DNA of 64,000 bases, taken from Paenibacillus tianmuensis (lineage in GTDB: Bacteria; Bacillota; Bacilli; Paenibacillales; NBRC-103111). The stretch covers positions 1-64,000 of the forward strand of contig NZ_FMTT01000022.1 in NCBI RefSeq assembly GCF_900100345.1, given 5' to 3'. A model generated the notes under the pieces. The model saw nothing but the letters and a program-made list of their open reading frames with translations, was not told where the DNA came from and did no database searches. How positions within the stretch are numbered: position 1 is the stretch's first letter; every line of letters starts with the position of its first letter. Of the stretch, positions 1 to 7,671 are shown piece by piece. The translations under genes were made by a program, and so were the position numbers.

Positions 1-239
1 AATATCTTTTGAAAGAGGTCATCTTTGCTCCACAAACGAAAACGGGAATACACGGTTTTCCAAGGACCAAAACGTTCCGGCCAATCACGCCAAGGAGCCC
101 CTGTTTTTACTTTCCAAAGCATTCCATTCAGCATGACTCGATTGGGCTTCGAGGGTCTGCCTTCGCCTGTATTTTCGGGTGGCAATAGACCTTGGATCCG
201 TTCCCAATCCTGGTCCTTGATTTCGTGGCGTCGTAGCAT
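1..239 (-). CDS. IS5-family transposase, N-terminal part
   Basis: The minus-strand frame starts at ATG 239 and stays open to the window edge (about 79 codons seen). It shows the usual N-terminal DUF4096-type pattern of IS5/IS427 transposases: a DQDWERIQGLLPPE segment, then RPSKPNR, NGMLW, KTGAPWRDWPERFGPW and VYSRFRLW. The DDE catalytic core lies beyond the window. A GAGGAGG Shine-Dalgarno sits about 12 bases upstream, inside the loop of an inverted repeat that also covers the start codon (see 235-284). Confidence 0.85.
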   Translation of the reverse strand, partial: MLRRHEIKDQDWERIQGLLPPENTGEGRPSKPNRVMLNGMLWKVKTGAPWRDWPERFGPWKTVYSRFRLWSKDDLFQKI

Positions 240-284
240 AATTTTACAGGCCTCCTCGTGATCTCGTCCCTGTAAAATTATGCT
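235..284 (-). repeat. 16-bp perfect inverted repeat around the transposase start
   Basis: The arms are 235-250 and 269-284 (AGCATAATTTTACAGG and its reverse complement), with an 18-base loop. In the minus-strand transcript the loop holds the GAGGAGG ribosome-binding site and the second arm holds the ATG. Such a hairpin would form in transcripts reading in from outside and could hide the start, as known for some insertion sequences (IS10, IS50). The structure is seen; the role is inferred. Confidence 0.7.
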
Positions 285-326
285 TCGGTTTCTTCTTTGA
301 AGCAATAGATAGTTTTCAGACACGCC

Positions 327-1508
327 CTAGAGGAATTAACGGGTGTAAGCAAAAGTGTACTAAATCGAATAGAGCGTGGGAAAACGAAGCGGCTGGAATT
401 TAAGAACTTGAAAGCTATATCCATAGCTTTACCTGAACACTATTCCGAGATTATGGAATGTTATCTTGAAGAAGAAAACCGGATCAATACTTTGATTGAA
501 GTGCTCGAAGAGGTGACTACCTGTGAAGAGCGCTTATTGTTAGTTCCGAAAGTGGCGGTGCGCATATTGGAATTGCCCACTATCGAGACCGAAGAATCGC
601 TTCAACGATTGTTCAGCTTTACTAAAACATTACACGATGATTCGCTGAAAGTAACACTCTATACGTTAATCATTAAGTATTCTAGAAAACGCGGAGTGCC
701 ACATTACGTAGCCAAAGGGTTGCTGCAAAAATATTTGATTGAAAGGAACGATTTGAAGCAACTGGAAGAATCGTTTCGGATGGGACAAGAAGTTCTTCAT
801 TATACCGACTTTTTATCACGCGAAGAGAAAATTACTTTTTACTTTAGAATGGCTTTGCATGCGAAAAACATAAATAAATACAATGAATGTATTGAACTTT
901 GTGAGTTGGGTCTCCCTTTAGAGACAGAAGATACGGAACTAAAGGCAAGAGCATATCTGATGATGATAAATTCATTTTCGCAATTAAAAGACTACAATGC
1001 GGTTGAAAGACATCTAAACATATTTGAAAAGATGAGGAATGATTTTGTTGTCGTACCTGCCAAGGCTACTCGGGCCTTAACAAAAGCGAGAAAAAAAGAA
1101 TATGATGTAGCAATACCCATGCTTCGGAAATATTTAGGGGAACTAGGGAAGGAATATAGCTTACATATTGCTGACGAACTTCTGGAGATCTATTTTCAAT
1201 TAGGGGATCTTGAATCAATTGCTGAAATATTGGAGAAGGGGGAAGAATTATTACCTGAGCATCCACAAACACCACATAAATACATTACTATTGGAAGGTT
1301 CCATAGATTTAAAGGCTTCTATCAGCTTAGTAAAGGTTTGCTTGACGATGGAATAGAAAACTATGTTAAAGGTTTAAAGGCGTTCGGGAGTGTCAGCGCT
1401 ATGAAAGAGAAAGACGACTGCTTGCAGGAATTGTTAACATATCACATAAAACTGTCGAAATCCTTGGAACTAAAGCATATAATGAAGTTGAAGGAGGCAT
1501 ATGAATAA
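327..1508 (+). pseudogene. XRE/RRNPP-type TPR peptide receptor, 5' end removed by IS insertion
   Basis: An open frame runs from the IS junction to 1508. Its first residues (TGVSKSVLNRIERGK) are the recognition part of an XRE helix-turn-helix, but the start codon and first helices are missing. The rest, about 365 residues, is all-helical with TPR-like repeats (for example the segments around YNECIELCELGL and YQLSKGLLDDGIENYVKGL), typical of Rap/NprR/PlcR-family receptors that bind secreted peptides. A TTG at 408 could still start a 366-residue protein lacking the HTH, though I see no good ribosome-binding site for it. The next gene, 36 bases on, encodes a Phr-like peptide, the usual partner. 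Whether it is NprR-like, Rap-like or arbitrium-like cannot be settled by eye. Confidence 0.75.
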
Positions 1509-1544
1509 TAAGGTAAATAAACCATTTGATCGGAGGCGAAGTCA

Positions 1545-1667
1545 GTGAAGAAATTCATCTTGCTGATGGCTTTATCTTTGGCTGTGATTGGAACTATGTT
1601 TGTTGTTTCGCCAGATGCAAATCCGGGCCAAAAAATTTTGTACAATGATATTGATGGAGGGCATTAA
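1545..1667 (+). CDS. Phr-like secreted signalling peptide precursor
   Basis: This 40-codon gene starts at GTG 1545 behind GGAGG (8-base spacing). The product has a short basic start (MKK), a hydrophobic signal segment of about 18 residues and a polar C-terminal tail ending KILYNDIDGGH. Size, layout and position directly after a TPR receptor gene match Phr/NprX-type precursors, which are exported, cut to 5-10 residues and re-imported to bind the receptor. The mature peptide would come from the last residues, but the cut sites cannot be read from the sequence. The gene is intact although its receptor is broken. Confidence 0.7.
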   Translation: MKKFILLMALSLAVIGTMFVVSPDANPGQKILYNDIDGGH

Positions 1668-1706
1668 TTATTTTGTCATACGAAAATGAAATATGAAGGT
1701 CTTTGT

Positions 1707-1735
1707 GAACAGGTGATTATATGCCTGTTTTTTTA
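1707..1735 (+). terminator. Rho-independent terminator after the Phr-like gene
   Basis: A short stem (ACAGG/CCTGT, 1709-1713 with 1724-1728) is followed by a run of seven T. It closes the receptor/peptide unit. Confidence 0.55.
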
Positions 1736-1847
1736 TTTCCCAAAACAATCGTTGCACAAAATGGAATTATAAGGTTTTTGTGGGATGTATAATACAGTTG
1801 ATTTGTGAAGTGACAAAATTACACTGGTTAAAAAAGGAGAGTTCCAT

Positions 1848-2069
1848 ATGACCATGTTAGCGAATAGAAAGGAGGCTTGCGCAACCCTAGGACTAGATCA
1901 TTTAGATGATGGAGCATTACACAATTCCATGAAAAACATTCAGAGCCAAATGGAAGAGGCAGTACGGCAAGGCGCAAGCTTAACGAGCGAATATATCGTC
2001 CAACTGAGTCAACAATTAGACGGATATGTTGTTATAGCGCAAACTCGGAAAATGAGGTTAAACCGTTAA
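1848..2069 (+). CDS. Spo0E-like aspartyl-phosphate phosphatase
   Basis: A 73-residue protein with the family signature S-x-x-L-D-x-x-(I/V) in the segment YIVQLSQQLDGYVV, close to the C-terminus. Spo0E-type proteins form a small two-helix hairpin and remove phosphate from Spo0A~P, which delays sporulation. The length is normal for the family. The start ATG has AAAGGAGA at 7-8 bases. A TATAAT hexamer lies at 1788-1793, but no convincing -35 partner is present. The gene lies between a damaged quorum-sensing pair and an AbrB-like gene, so the region is rich in transition-state regulators. Confidence 0.8.
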   Translation: MTMLANRKEACATLGLDHLDDGALHNSMKNIQSQMEEAVRQGASLTSEYIVQLSQQLDGYVVIAQTRKMRLNR

Positions 2070-2131
2070 CGTAACGTTCCGGGGTAGCATGATAACTCAT
2101 ATTCATGGAATATCAATTAGAGGTGAGGGTG

Positions 2132-2542
2132 TTGCGTATTGGCAGTAAGACGGGGATTGTTAGAGTGGTAGACGATTTCGGGAGAATCGTGATTCCTACG
2201 GAGGTCAGGCGTGTTTTGAATTTAAATCATAATACTCTTACTGAGTATTTCTTTGACGACGAGAGAAAAGCGATTATGGTTTGCAAATATCGTGCGAAAG
2301 AATGCTTATTCTGCTCCAACCCGGAGCAAATCCTGAATTTCAAAAGATTTTATATTTGCATCCCGTGTATCCAAAGCCTCCCGCCCCTTCAAGTCTTCCT
2401 CGAACGTTTGGAACGCGCGCGACCTGACGAGGATAATAAAACTCTTCCATCAAACAAAAAAGTGAAAGACGGCAAAGATACAACCTTGAATCGTTTGCAT
2501 AAAGTGATGCAGGAAAACCCGGTAGCTTCGCAAAAAAATTAG
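2132..2542 (+). CDS. AbrB/SpoVT-type DNA-binding protein with CxxC pairs; C-terminal HTH out of frame
   Basis: The N-terminal 45 residues are a swapped-hairpin AbrB domain (GIVRVVDDFGRIVIPTEVRR). Two Cys pairs follow (CLFC and CIPC), suggesting a small zinc site. The chosen start is TTG 2132, which sits 6 bases after AGAGGTG; the upstream ATG at 2105 has no ribosome-binding site. The frame stops at 2540-2542 just after a run of seven A (2532-2538). One base out of register, the frame continues to 2607 as KLAEMIGVSPSRVSQLLR, a clear helix-turn-helix. The gene may therefore be frameshifted, or made in two forms by slippage. Confidence 0.7.
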   Translation: MRIGSKTGIVRVVDDFGRIVIPTEVRRVLNLNHNTLTEYFFDDERKAIMVCKYRAKECLFCSNPEQILNFKRFYICIPCIQSLPPLQVFLERLERARPDEDNKTLPSNKKVKDGKDTTLNRLHKVMQENPVASQKN

Positions 2543-2607
2543 CCGAAATGATAGGTGTCTCACCATCCAGGGTCAGTCAGTTGCTCAGGCATCATAATAG
2601 AGTATAA
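2539..2607 (+). pseudogene. Out-of-frame HTH tail of the AbrB-like gene
   Basis: This stretch encodes LAEMIGVSPSRVSQLLRHHNRV in the -1 frame relative to the AbrB-like gene and ends with TAA at 2605-2607. Adding one A to the A7 run would fuse it to the upstream protein. The motif resembles the HTH of ParB/KorB-like or Fis-like domains. It has no start of its own. Confidence 0.6.
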
Positions 2608-2620
2608 AATCGCGTAAAAA

Positions 2621-2656
2621 GATTAACCCCGCAACCTTTAAGTTAGCGGGGATTCC
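2621..2656 (+). terminator. Hairpin after the AbrB-like gene
   Basis: AACCCCGC (2625-2632) pairs with GCGGGGATT (2646 onward). There is no clear T run, so termination is only likely. Confidence 0.4.
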
Positions 2657-2819
2657 AATGCTCTACGGTATACTGATTGTGCATCTGTCATTCCCTCTGG
2701 TGGATTGGTCGCACAACCATCTTACGGAATGTACAGATGTTTTTCTATTTCTAACCAGCATAATCAATCGTAGCTTTCAAGCACTACGTTTGGTATCGAG
2801 CCTCTTTTTTAAATCCAAA

Positions 2820-2856
2820 GAAGTCCCTGCCACCGTTTTAAGCGGGGCAGGACTTC
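2820..2856 (-). terminator. Terminator closing the RtcB operon
   Basis: A long stem (GAAGTCCCTGCC at 2820-2831 with GGCAGGACTTC at 2846-2856) lies 14 bases beyond the last gene of the minus-strand operon. On the minus strand it is followed by CTTTGGATTT, only a modest T tract. Confidence 0.55.
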
Positions 2857-2870
2857 TAGATAAAAGCTCC

Positions 2871-3197
2871 CTACCTTCCACCCAATACATCTCCACTCCA
2901 ATCGAAAATCATCGGCGGACCCTTCTCTTTTGGATTCCATCCTTGTTCGATGGCTTGAGAAATAATCGTCGCCACTTCCTTCGGCGTTACGACCTTTAAA
3001 TTCAAGCTATCAGTATAAGGATACTCCACCCAATAATCATTGATGTCCGATTCAATATATATACGAAGCTTCCGCCCTTTTTCCTGCTTGTGTTCCGCCA
3101 TGAGCACAATATATCCTTTTGAAGCTGTGGAGATGACCCAGCGGTATGGATCATTTCCTACAACGATTTTCCTGGAGCCTTTGTTTCTTAATGTCAC
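2871..3197 (-). CDS. Unknown small protein, paralogue of its upstream neighbour
   Basis: I do not recognise this 108-residue protein. It starts at GTG 3197, which overlaps the TGA of the preceding gene, a sign of coupled translation. It is soluble, without signal peptide or membrane segment. Its C-terminal part (IISQAIEQGWNPKEKGPP) closely parallels the end of the upstream protein (LIQYAIEQGWDFSQEKQ), so the two genes probably arose by duplication. Small tandem paralogues like this can be immunity proteins or operon-specific partners, but nothing here proves either. Confidence 0.6.
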   Translation of the reverse strand: MTLRNKGSRKIVVGNDPYRWVISTASKGYIVLMAEHKQEKGRKLRIYIESDINDYWVEYPYTDSLNLKVVTPKEVATIISQAIEQGWNPKEKGPPMIFDWSGDVLGGR

Positions 3198-3568
3198 CTG
3201 GTTCCCCTCCGTTCACCTAACCCTAATTCATCGATAAGAAAATCGCCTTGTTCGATTTTCATCGTTTGCTTCTCTTGACTAAAGTCCCATCCCTGCTCAA
3301 TGGCATATTGAATCAAGCTGGCGCACGTATGCGGCCGATGCGGGTTGATGTCCCATGTGCCCTTCCACGAAAACCGCACTTCAAAAAAAGAAGTTTTCGA
3401 TGAATACACTCTAAAGCCGACATCTTCATTGCGGGGAAATTGATTAATCACACAATGAAACAAAAAATCGTTTACCGTAATCTTTTTCGTGTCTTTCCCG
3501 AACGGTTTGTAAAAAGGCCTATCTCCGGCAGCCTTTTTGTAACTCAAACTTCCAATTAATACAACCAC
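3194..3568 (-). CDS. Unknown small protein in the RtcB operon
   Basis: A 124-residue protein of unknown function. The best start is GTG 3568, which overlaps the end of the PNPOx gene by 13 bases and has GAGGAG about 11 bases upstream; a longer reading into the preceding gene is not needed. The middle contains FFEVRFSWKGTWDINPHRPH and the end AIEQGWDF, the block shared with the next gene. No signal peptide, cysteine motif or nuclease signature was found. Confidence 0.6.
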   Translation of the reverse strand: MVVLIGSLSYKKAAGDRPFYKPFGKDTKKITVNDFLFHCVINQFPRNEDVGFRVYSSKTSFFEVRFSWKGTWDINPHRPHTCASLIQYAIEQGWDFSQEKQTMKIEQGDFLIDELGLGERRGTR

Positions 3569-4203
3569 TTCGTGTAGCTCTCCTCTAGCATTTGATCCAC
3601 TTGATCCGCCGTAAGCTCTATTTTGCCCTTGACATGAGCGGCGAGCATCTGTGCAGGAGAAGGCCGGTCGCCCTCCGGCAGCCAGGAGTCCGGCTTCCAC
3701 AGCCCGGACCGCTTGAACGCTTTGGCACAGTGCATAAAGCACTCCTCCACCTCGACGCCGATGCCAATCAGCGGCTCCCGTCCGTTTACGGCGGTCAGCT
3801 TAAGCAGTTCCGGGTCGCGGGTAACACAGGCTTTGCCGTTCACGCGGAACGTTTCTTCCAAACCGGGGATGATGAAAATCAGGCCGATGTGCGGATTCGC
3901 GATAATGTTATGAATGGTGTCCATCCTGCGGTTGCCGAGGCGCTCCGGGATGAACAAATGCCGGTCGTCCAGCACATGCACGAACCCCGGCGCATCGCCG
4001 CGCGGCGAGACGTCGCAATGTCCCTCGGCGTCGGCCGTCGCGACAGCGATAAACGGCGCTTTGGCAATAAACGCTTTGCCGTGAGCGTCAAGCGCGTGGA
4101 TAACTTTGTCCATCACCAGCTTGCTCGGTGCTCCTCCCAAGACCGGACGCAAGGCTTCCAACTGCTCTTCCGTTGTGATCCGTTCCCGAAATACATGCTC
4201 CAT
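3556..4203 (-). CDS. Pyridoxamine 5'-phosphate oxidase-family flavin-binding protein
   Basis: A 215-residue protein starting at ATG 4203, with GAGGTGGAG upstream. It has the split-barrel fold pattern of the PNPOx-like family: FIAVATADAEGHCDVSPRGDAPGFV, RLGNRRMDTIHNIIANPHIGLIFIIPG and FRVNGKACVTRDPELL. Members of this MSMEG_1061-like group bind FMN or F420 and carry out redox reactions on unknown substrates. It lies 79 bases after the AAA ATPase gene in the same direction. Its link to RNA ligation is not obvious, and the true PdxH reaction is unlikely given the sequence type. Confidence 0.75.
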   Translation of the reverse strand: MEHVFRERITTEEQLEALRPVLGGAPSKLVMDKVIHALDAHGKAFIAKAPFIAVATADAEGHCDVSPRGDAPGFVHVLDDRHLFIPERLGNRRMDTIHNIIANPHIGLIFIIPGLEETFRVNGKACVTRDPELLKLTAVNGREPLIGIGVEVEECFMHCAKAFKRSGLWKPDSWLPEGDRPSPAQMLAAHVKGKIELTADQVDQMLEESYTKWLY

Positions 4204-4282
4204 ACCGCTCCACCTCGTTTCCAGAAATGCAAGCCATTGCAACACGTTCCAGCAAGTCAGGGTGAACCTTTCACGGTGATCC

Positions 4283-5602
4283 TCAGCCGGTCGTAAATCC
4301 GACCCTGGACGCTTTTTCATCGGAATGCCACAGCTGGGTGCGGCCTTTGCCAAGCTCCACATTCATCTCGCGCACAAGCTGCTCCACATCGACGGTATGC
4401 TCGTAATGCTTGCGCAGCGCCGCCGACACATACAGCTCGCCAAGCTGCGCGAAGGTGAACCCTTCTGTCGCTCTCGCCGCCACCGCCATCGCTTCGTCGT
4501 CGAGAAGCTCGTGCAGCCGCTTCAGCAGCAGATAGCTGCGGCGCTGCTCTTCATCCGGCAGTTTGATTTCGTATGCCCGGTCGAAACGGCCCGCCCGGTT
4601 CATCAGCGCCGGGTCGATTTTCTCCGGATAGTTCGTCGTCCCGATCAGGAAAATGCCCTCCTTCGAGGTCGCCCCGTCGAGCGTGTTCAGAAAATACGAC
4701 CGCGCCGACTCCGGCATGGAATCGATATCTTCGATCACGAGCACCATCGGGGCCATGCGGACAGCCGCTTCGAACACCTCCTGGATCGAGTCGCTTGTCG
4801 TGTACTCGGTAATGTGCCAATAAGCGACCGGCGCGTCCACGCTACCCGCGATCGATTTGACCAAGGTCGTTTTGCCGTTGCCCGGCTTGCCGTACAGCAG
4901 AATGCCCCGCTTGTAGGGGAGGCCGTACGTTTGGAAAAAGTGGCGGTCCTGTGCAAAAAACTCGTCGATGGAACGGTAAATTTCCGTTTTCACGCCTTCG
5001 TTCATCACCACTTCGTCGCGCTTTACCCCGCGGGTCAAGGATTCGCGTTCGCGGTCCAGCCCATCGCGAGTATCCTTGAATACAGTCACCTGCTCCCGGT
5101 CGGACTGCCGCTGTCGGCGGGACATATCGGTCAGGAACTCGGCCAAGCCCGCGTCGGTTTCGGCCCATATAAAATCCTCGTTGGAAATTCCATGATGCCG
5201 GAACATTGGCACTCGCGCCATGGCAACCCGAAAACGCGGGTAGACGAAAATATTGTTGCGCAGCGACGGGAACATGCGCGGTCCTTCACTTTTCATCGCA
5301 TCTCCGAAGGTGAAAGTGCGGGCCTCCACCGTATCGAAGACGGCGCAAAGCCGCTCAACCTCGGGATTGGCCGCCTGTATGTCTCTCTCCAATTGATCCC
5401 AAATATCTTGCCCGAAATCCTCTTGAACATAAAGCTGAAAACGTGCCCGGTATTGACTTTCCAGCCGGGCTTGGATCGACTGAATGACGAAGGCGTAATC
5501 GCTGTATTGGACGACCTCGACTCCCGGTATGCCGTCACCGGAAGCGGTAACGATCGGCTGCGGATGGTTTGCTTTTTCATTTATTTTAATAAGAGAACTC
5601 AT
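4283..5602 (-). CDS. AAA ATPase of the BCS1/CDC48-like type
   Basis: The 439-residue protein has an unfamiliar N-terminal half (about 1-220) and a C-terminal AAA module: Walker A GKPGNGKTTL near residue 237, Walker B LVIEDID near 290, then sensor-1 GTTNYPEKIDPALMNRAGRFD with the arginine finger. This arrangement is that of BCS1-type remodelling ATPases. It follows rtcB by 38 bases in one operon, so a role in handling RtcB or its RNA substrate is a fair inference. No membrane segment is present. Confidence 0.8.
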   Translation of the reverse strand: MSSLIKINEKANHPQPIVTASGDGIPGVEVVQYSDYAFVIQSIQARLESQYRARFQLYVQEDFGQDIWDQLERDIQAANPEVERLCAVFDTVEARTFTFGDAMKSEGPRMFPSLRNNIFVYPRFRVAMARVPMFRHHGISNEDFIWAETDAGLAEFLTDMSRRQRQSDREQVTVFKDTRDGLDRERESLTRGVKRDEVVMNEGVKTEIYRSIDEFFAQDRHFFQTYGLPYKRGILLYGKPGNGKTTLVKSIAGSVDAPVAYWHITEYTTSDSIQEVFEAAVRMAPMVLVIEDIDSMPESARSYFLNTLDGATSKEGIFLIGTTNYPEKIDPALMNRAGRFDRAYEIKLPDEEQRRSYLLLKRLHELLDDEAMAVAARATEGFTFAQLGELYVSAALRKHYEHTVDVEQLVREMNVELGKGRTQLWHSDEKASRVGFTTG

Positions 5603-5640
5603 AGTAGATGTATTTCCTCATTTCTTTATTATGTTTCGAT

Positions 5641-7107
5641 TTAGATGCCCTTGATGCTAGCCAGCGGTTTGCATTTGGCGACGACGGACGCGAGTCCGGC
5701 TCCGACTACGCTATCGATAATCTGATCGACGTCCTTGTACGCCTGCGGCGATTCGTCGATGATCGACTCCAGCATGCGCTGGTTCACGACGATTTCGTCC
5801 GCCGTCCCGACGCGCAGCGATGATTCGAACTGATCAACGGTCACAAGCCGCTTCGTCGCGCTGCGTGAGCGAATCCGGCCGGCTCCGTGGCAGATCGAGT
5901 AATAGTTGTGCTCACCGCCAGGCTGACCGACCATCAAATACGATGAGGTGCCCATAGACCCGGGGATCAGGGCCGGATGACCGGTCGCCAGATACGACTC
6001 CGGATTGTCCGGATGCTGCGCCGGCAGCGCCCGCGTCGCCCCTTTGCGGTGCACGAATAAAGATGTGCCGTTGTGCGTTTCTTCCCAAGCGTAATTGTGC
6101 ATCAGATCGTACAGCGTCGTCATTTCGAACTTCGAACCGAAGACGTCCCGGAACGCTTCCCGGATGGCGTAAGCGATCAGGTGCCGGTTCGTGACGGCAT
6201 AGTTCAGCGCGGAATACATCAGATGGACGTAAGCCGCAGCCGCTTCGCTGTCCAGCGGGGCAAAAATCAGCCGCGGATCGGCCGTTCCCGTCCCCGTGCG
6301 GCGCATCCATTTGCCGATCTCGGAGCCGCCGTACTGGTTGACCGCGCCGCCCCAAGCCCGCGAGCCGGAGTGGATCATGACGATAATCTGACCGTCGCGC
6401 AGTCCCCATTTTTCGGCAATATCGCGGTTGTCCTCGTGAATCTCAATCGCCTGAATTTCGGCAAAATGATTCCCGCTCCCGAGCGTCCCAAGCTGTCGGT
6501 GCGACCGGTGCCAGTACATCTCAGGCAGACGATCCAAGTGGGACTCGTCAAAAGCGAACTTGCTGTTCTCCACATGCGTGAGCGACGTAGCTTTTTTCGG
6601 GGTGTAGCCGTCCGGGATGTACTTTTTGGGGAGACCGTGCAGCCCTTTGCGCAGCACATGCTCCAGCCGGATATCCGAGAAATGCCCGCGGGCATGCTCT
6701 TCGGAAGGTAATACCTTCTCGATTGCCTTAACCAGCTTGCGCCGCAGCTTTACCTCCTGCAGATCGTCCCGGTGCAGATTCGTCAGGTGAACGCGCATCC
6801 CGCAGCCGATATCGCTGCCGACAATCGATGGGGAAACGTAGCCGTTCGCAGCTTCCCACACCGCCGTCGTGCCGATACACGTACCGACGCCCACGTGCAC
6901 GTCCGGCGTGTAGCTCATGTAGAGCCGGTTTGGAATTTGCAGATTGTTATTGGCCATGTCGAACACTTTGTAATCCAGCGCTTCGAACAGCCGGTCTCCG
7001 GCAAAGACGTGCAGATCGCCCGCCGGCAGCTGCACCTTGCGGTAATATTTTTCGTTTCGTTGTTGATCGTATTGTTGCTCGTTGAAAGTAAACATAAATG
7101 ATGACAA
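5641..7107 (-). CDS. rtcB: RNA-splicing ligase RtcB
   Basis: A 488-residue protein carrying the RtcB signatures in order: SDIGCGMRVHL (metal-binding Cys, about residue 100), LGTLGSGNHFAEIQ (about 210), MIHSGSRAWG (about 245) and YSICHGAGRIRSR (about 405), whose His is the one guanylylated in the family. RtcB joins RNA with 2',3'-cyclic phosphate or 3'-phosphate to 5'-OH ends using GTP and Mn2+. AGGAAGG precedes the ATG at 7107. It is the first gene of a five-gene minus-strand operon that starts just after a terminator. No archease gene is seen nearby; the AAA ATPase may replace it. Confidence 0.92.
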   Translation of the reverse strand: MSSFMFTFNEQQYDQQRNEKYYRKVQLPAGDLHVFAGDRLFEALDYKVFDMANNNLQIPNRLYMSYTPDVHVGVGTCIGTTAVWEAANGYVSPSIVGSDIGCGMRVHLTNLHRDDLQEVKLRRKLVKAIEKVLPSEEHARGHFSDIRLEHVLRKGLHGLPKKYIPDGYTPKKATSLTHVENSKFAFDESHLDRLPEMYWHRSHRQLGTLGSGNHFAEIQAIEIHEDNRDIAEKWGLRDGQIIVMIHSGSRAWGGAVNQYGGSEIGKWMRRTGTGTADPRLIFAPLDSEAAAAYVHLMYSALNYAVTNRHLIAYAIREAFRDVFGSKFEMTTLYDLMHNYAWEETHNGTSLFVHRKGATRALPAQHPDNPESYLATGHPALIPGSMGTSSYLMVGQPGGEHNYYSICHGAGRIRSRSATKRLVTVDQFESSLRVGTADEIVVNQRMLESIIDESPQAYKDVDQIIDSVVGAGLASVVAKCKPLASIKGI

Positions 7108-7147
7108 ACTTCCTTCCTGTTTCTATTATTCTGGTAAAAATGAATGC

Positions 7148-7177
7148 AAAAAGACCGTAAGCCATAAGCCTACGGTC
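7148..7177 (-). terminator. Terminator upstream of rtcB
   Basis: GACCGTA (7153-7159) pairs with TACGGTC (7171-7177), followed on the minus strand by TTTTT. It sits two bases after the stop of the frameshifted small gene at 7179-7408 and would isolate rtcB from upstream transcription. Confidence 0.7.
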
Positions 7178-7178
7178 G

Positions 7179-7408
7179 TCATGTCACGCGTATATGCGTA
7201 CAAAAGCATGGAGCAAGCTCACAGCTCACTGCGCTACTCTTCATGCCGTTTGTTTTGATGTAAACGAAGGAACCTGCCGGAACGTACATGAAATTGAACG
7301 TGCCGGGGTTGCTTTCGCTTACGTCGGGCCCGTAGAGGCCGATGGAACGAATTCCGGTATGTGATTGTCGCTCAAATGATGGAACAACAAAATACTATAA
7401 CAGATCAT
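7179..7408 (-). pseudogene. Small frameshifted gene of unknown function
   Basis: A strong ribosome-binding site (AAAGGAGG) precedes ATG 7408, but that frame stops after 29 codons (7319). The frame one base over continues as GIRSIGLYGPDVSESNPGTF, then FMYVPAGSFVYIKTNG, and stops at 7179, directly before a good terminator. Start signal, coding-like text and terminator together suggest one gene of about 75 codons with a single-base shift between 7330 and 7395. The function is unknown; the text looks like a beta-rich fold. Confidence 0.4.
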
Positions 7409-7671
7409 GTGAATCGGCCTCCTTTCTCCATTTAAGATATGGTTATCATACACGCGGAAGGGAAACTTTGTCAACCAAAAAAATAAGAGCAGCACCGGGC
7501 ACGTGGGACATGCCGCTTGCGGCAGAGGCAGGGGACTTCGAGGAGTCCGAAGTTTTGATCGTTACTCCTTGTGCCACATTCCCTGCCTGACTGTTCATGT
7601 TTCATTACTTATTCGACAAGAAGGTATGATTTCCCTTACCATGATTACCCAATTTTTGGTTAAACTTATAT
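7409..7671. other. Intergenic stretch, nothing identified
   Basis: Open frames here have no ribosome-binding site or recognisable protein. A small perfect hairpin (TGCCGC/GCGGCA) lies near 7512-7525. It borders the left inverted repeat of the IS1380 relic. Confidence 0.5.

Larger units (their letters stand above)
1..326 (-). mobile_element. IS5-family insertion sequence, right end (runs off the window)
   Basis: The element enters from the left edge and ends at about position 326, where its tip reads TGTCTGAAAA-like on the minus strand, as in IS427-group IS5 elements. The next four bases are CTAG (327-330), which fits the YTAR target preferred by this family. It carries the start of a transposase gene on the minus strand. 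It has landed inside the helix-turn-helix coding region of the downstream receptor gene. The family is inferred from the protein and the tip; the other end and the target duplication lie outside the window. Confidence 0.75.

Noticed and set aside
2658-2999. Plus-strand 113-codon frame
   Set aside because: It overlaps the terminator and the minus-strand unknown gene, has no ribosome-binding site and no recognisable protein.
4325-5644. A 439-codon plus-strand frame
   Set aside because: It is antisense to the AAA ATPase gene and His/Arg-rich, typical of a shadow frame.
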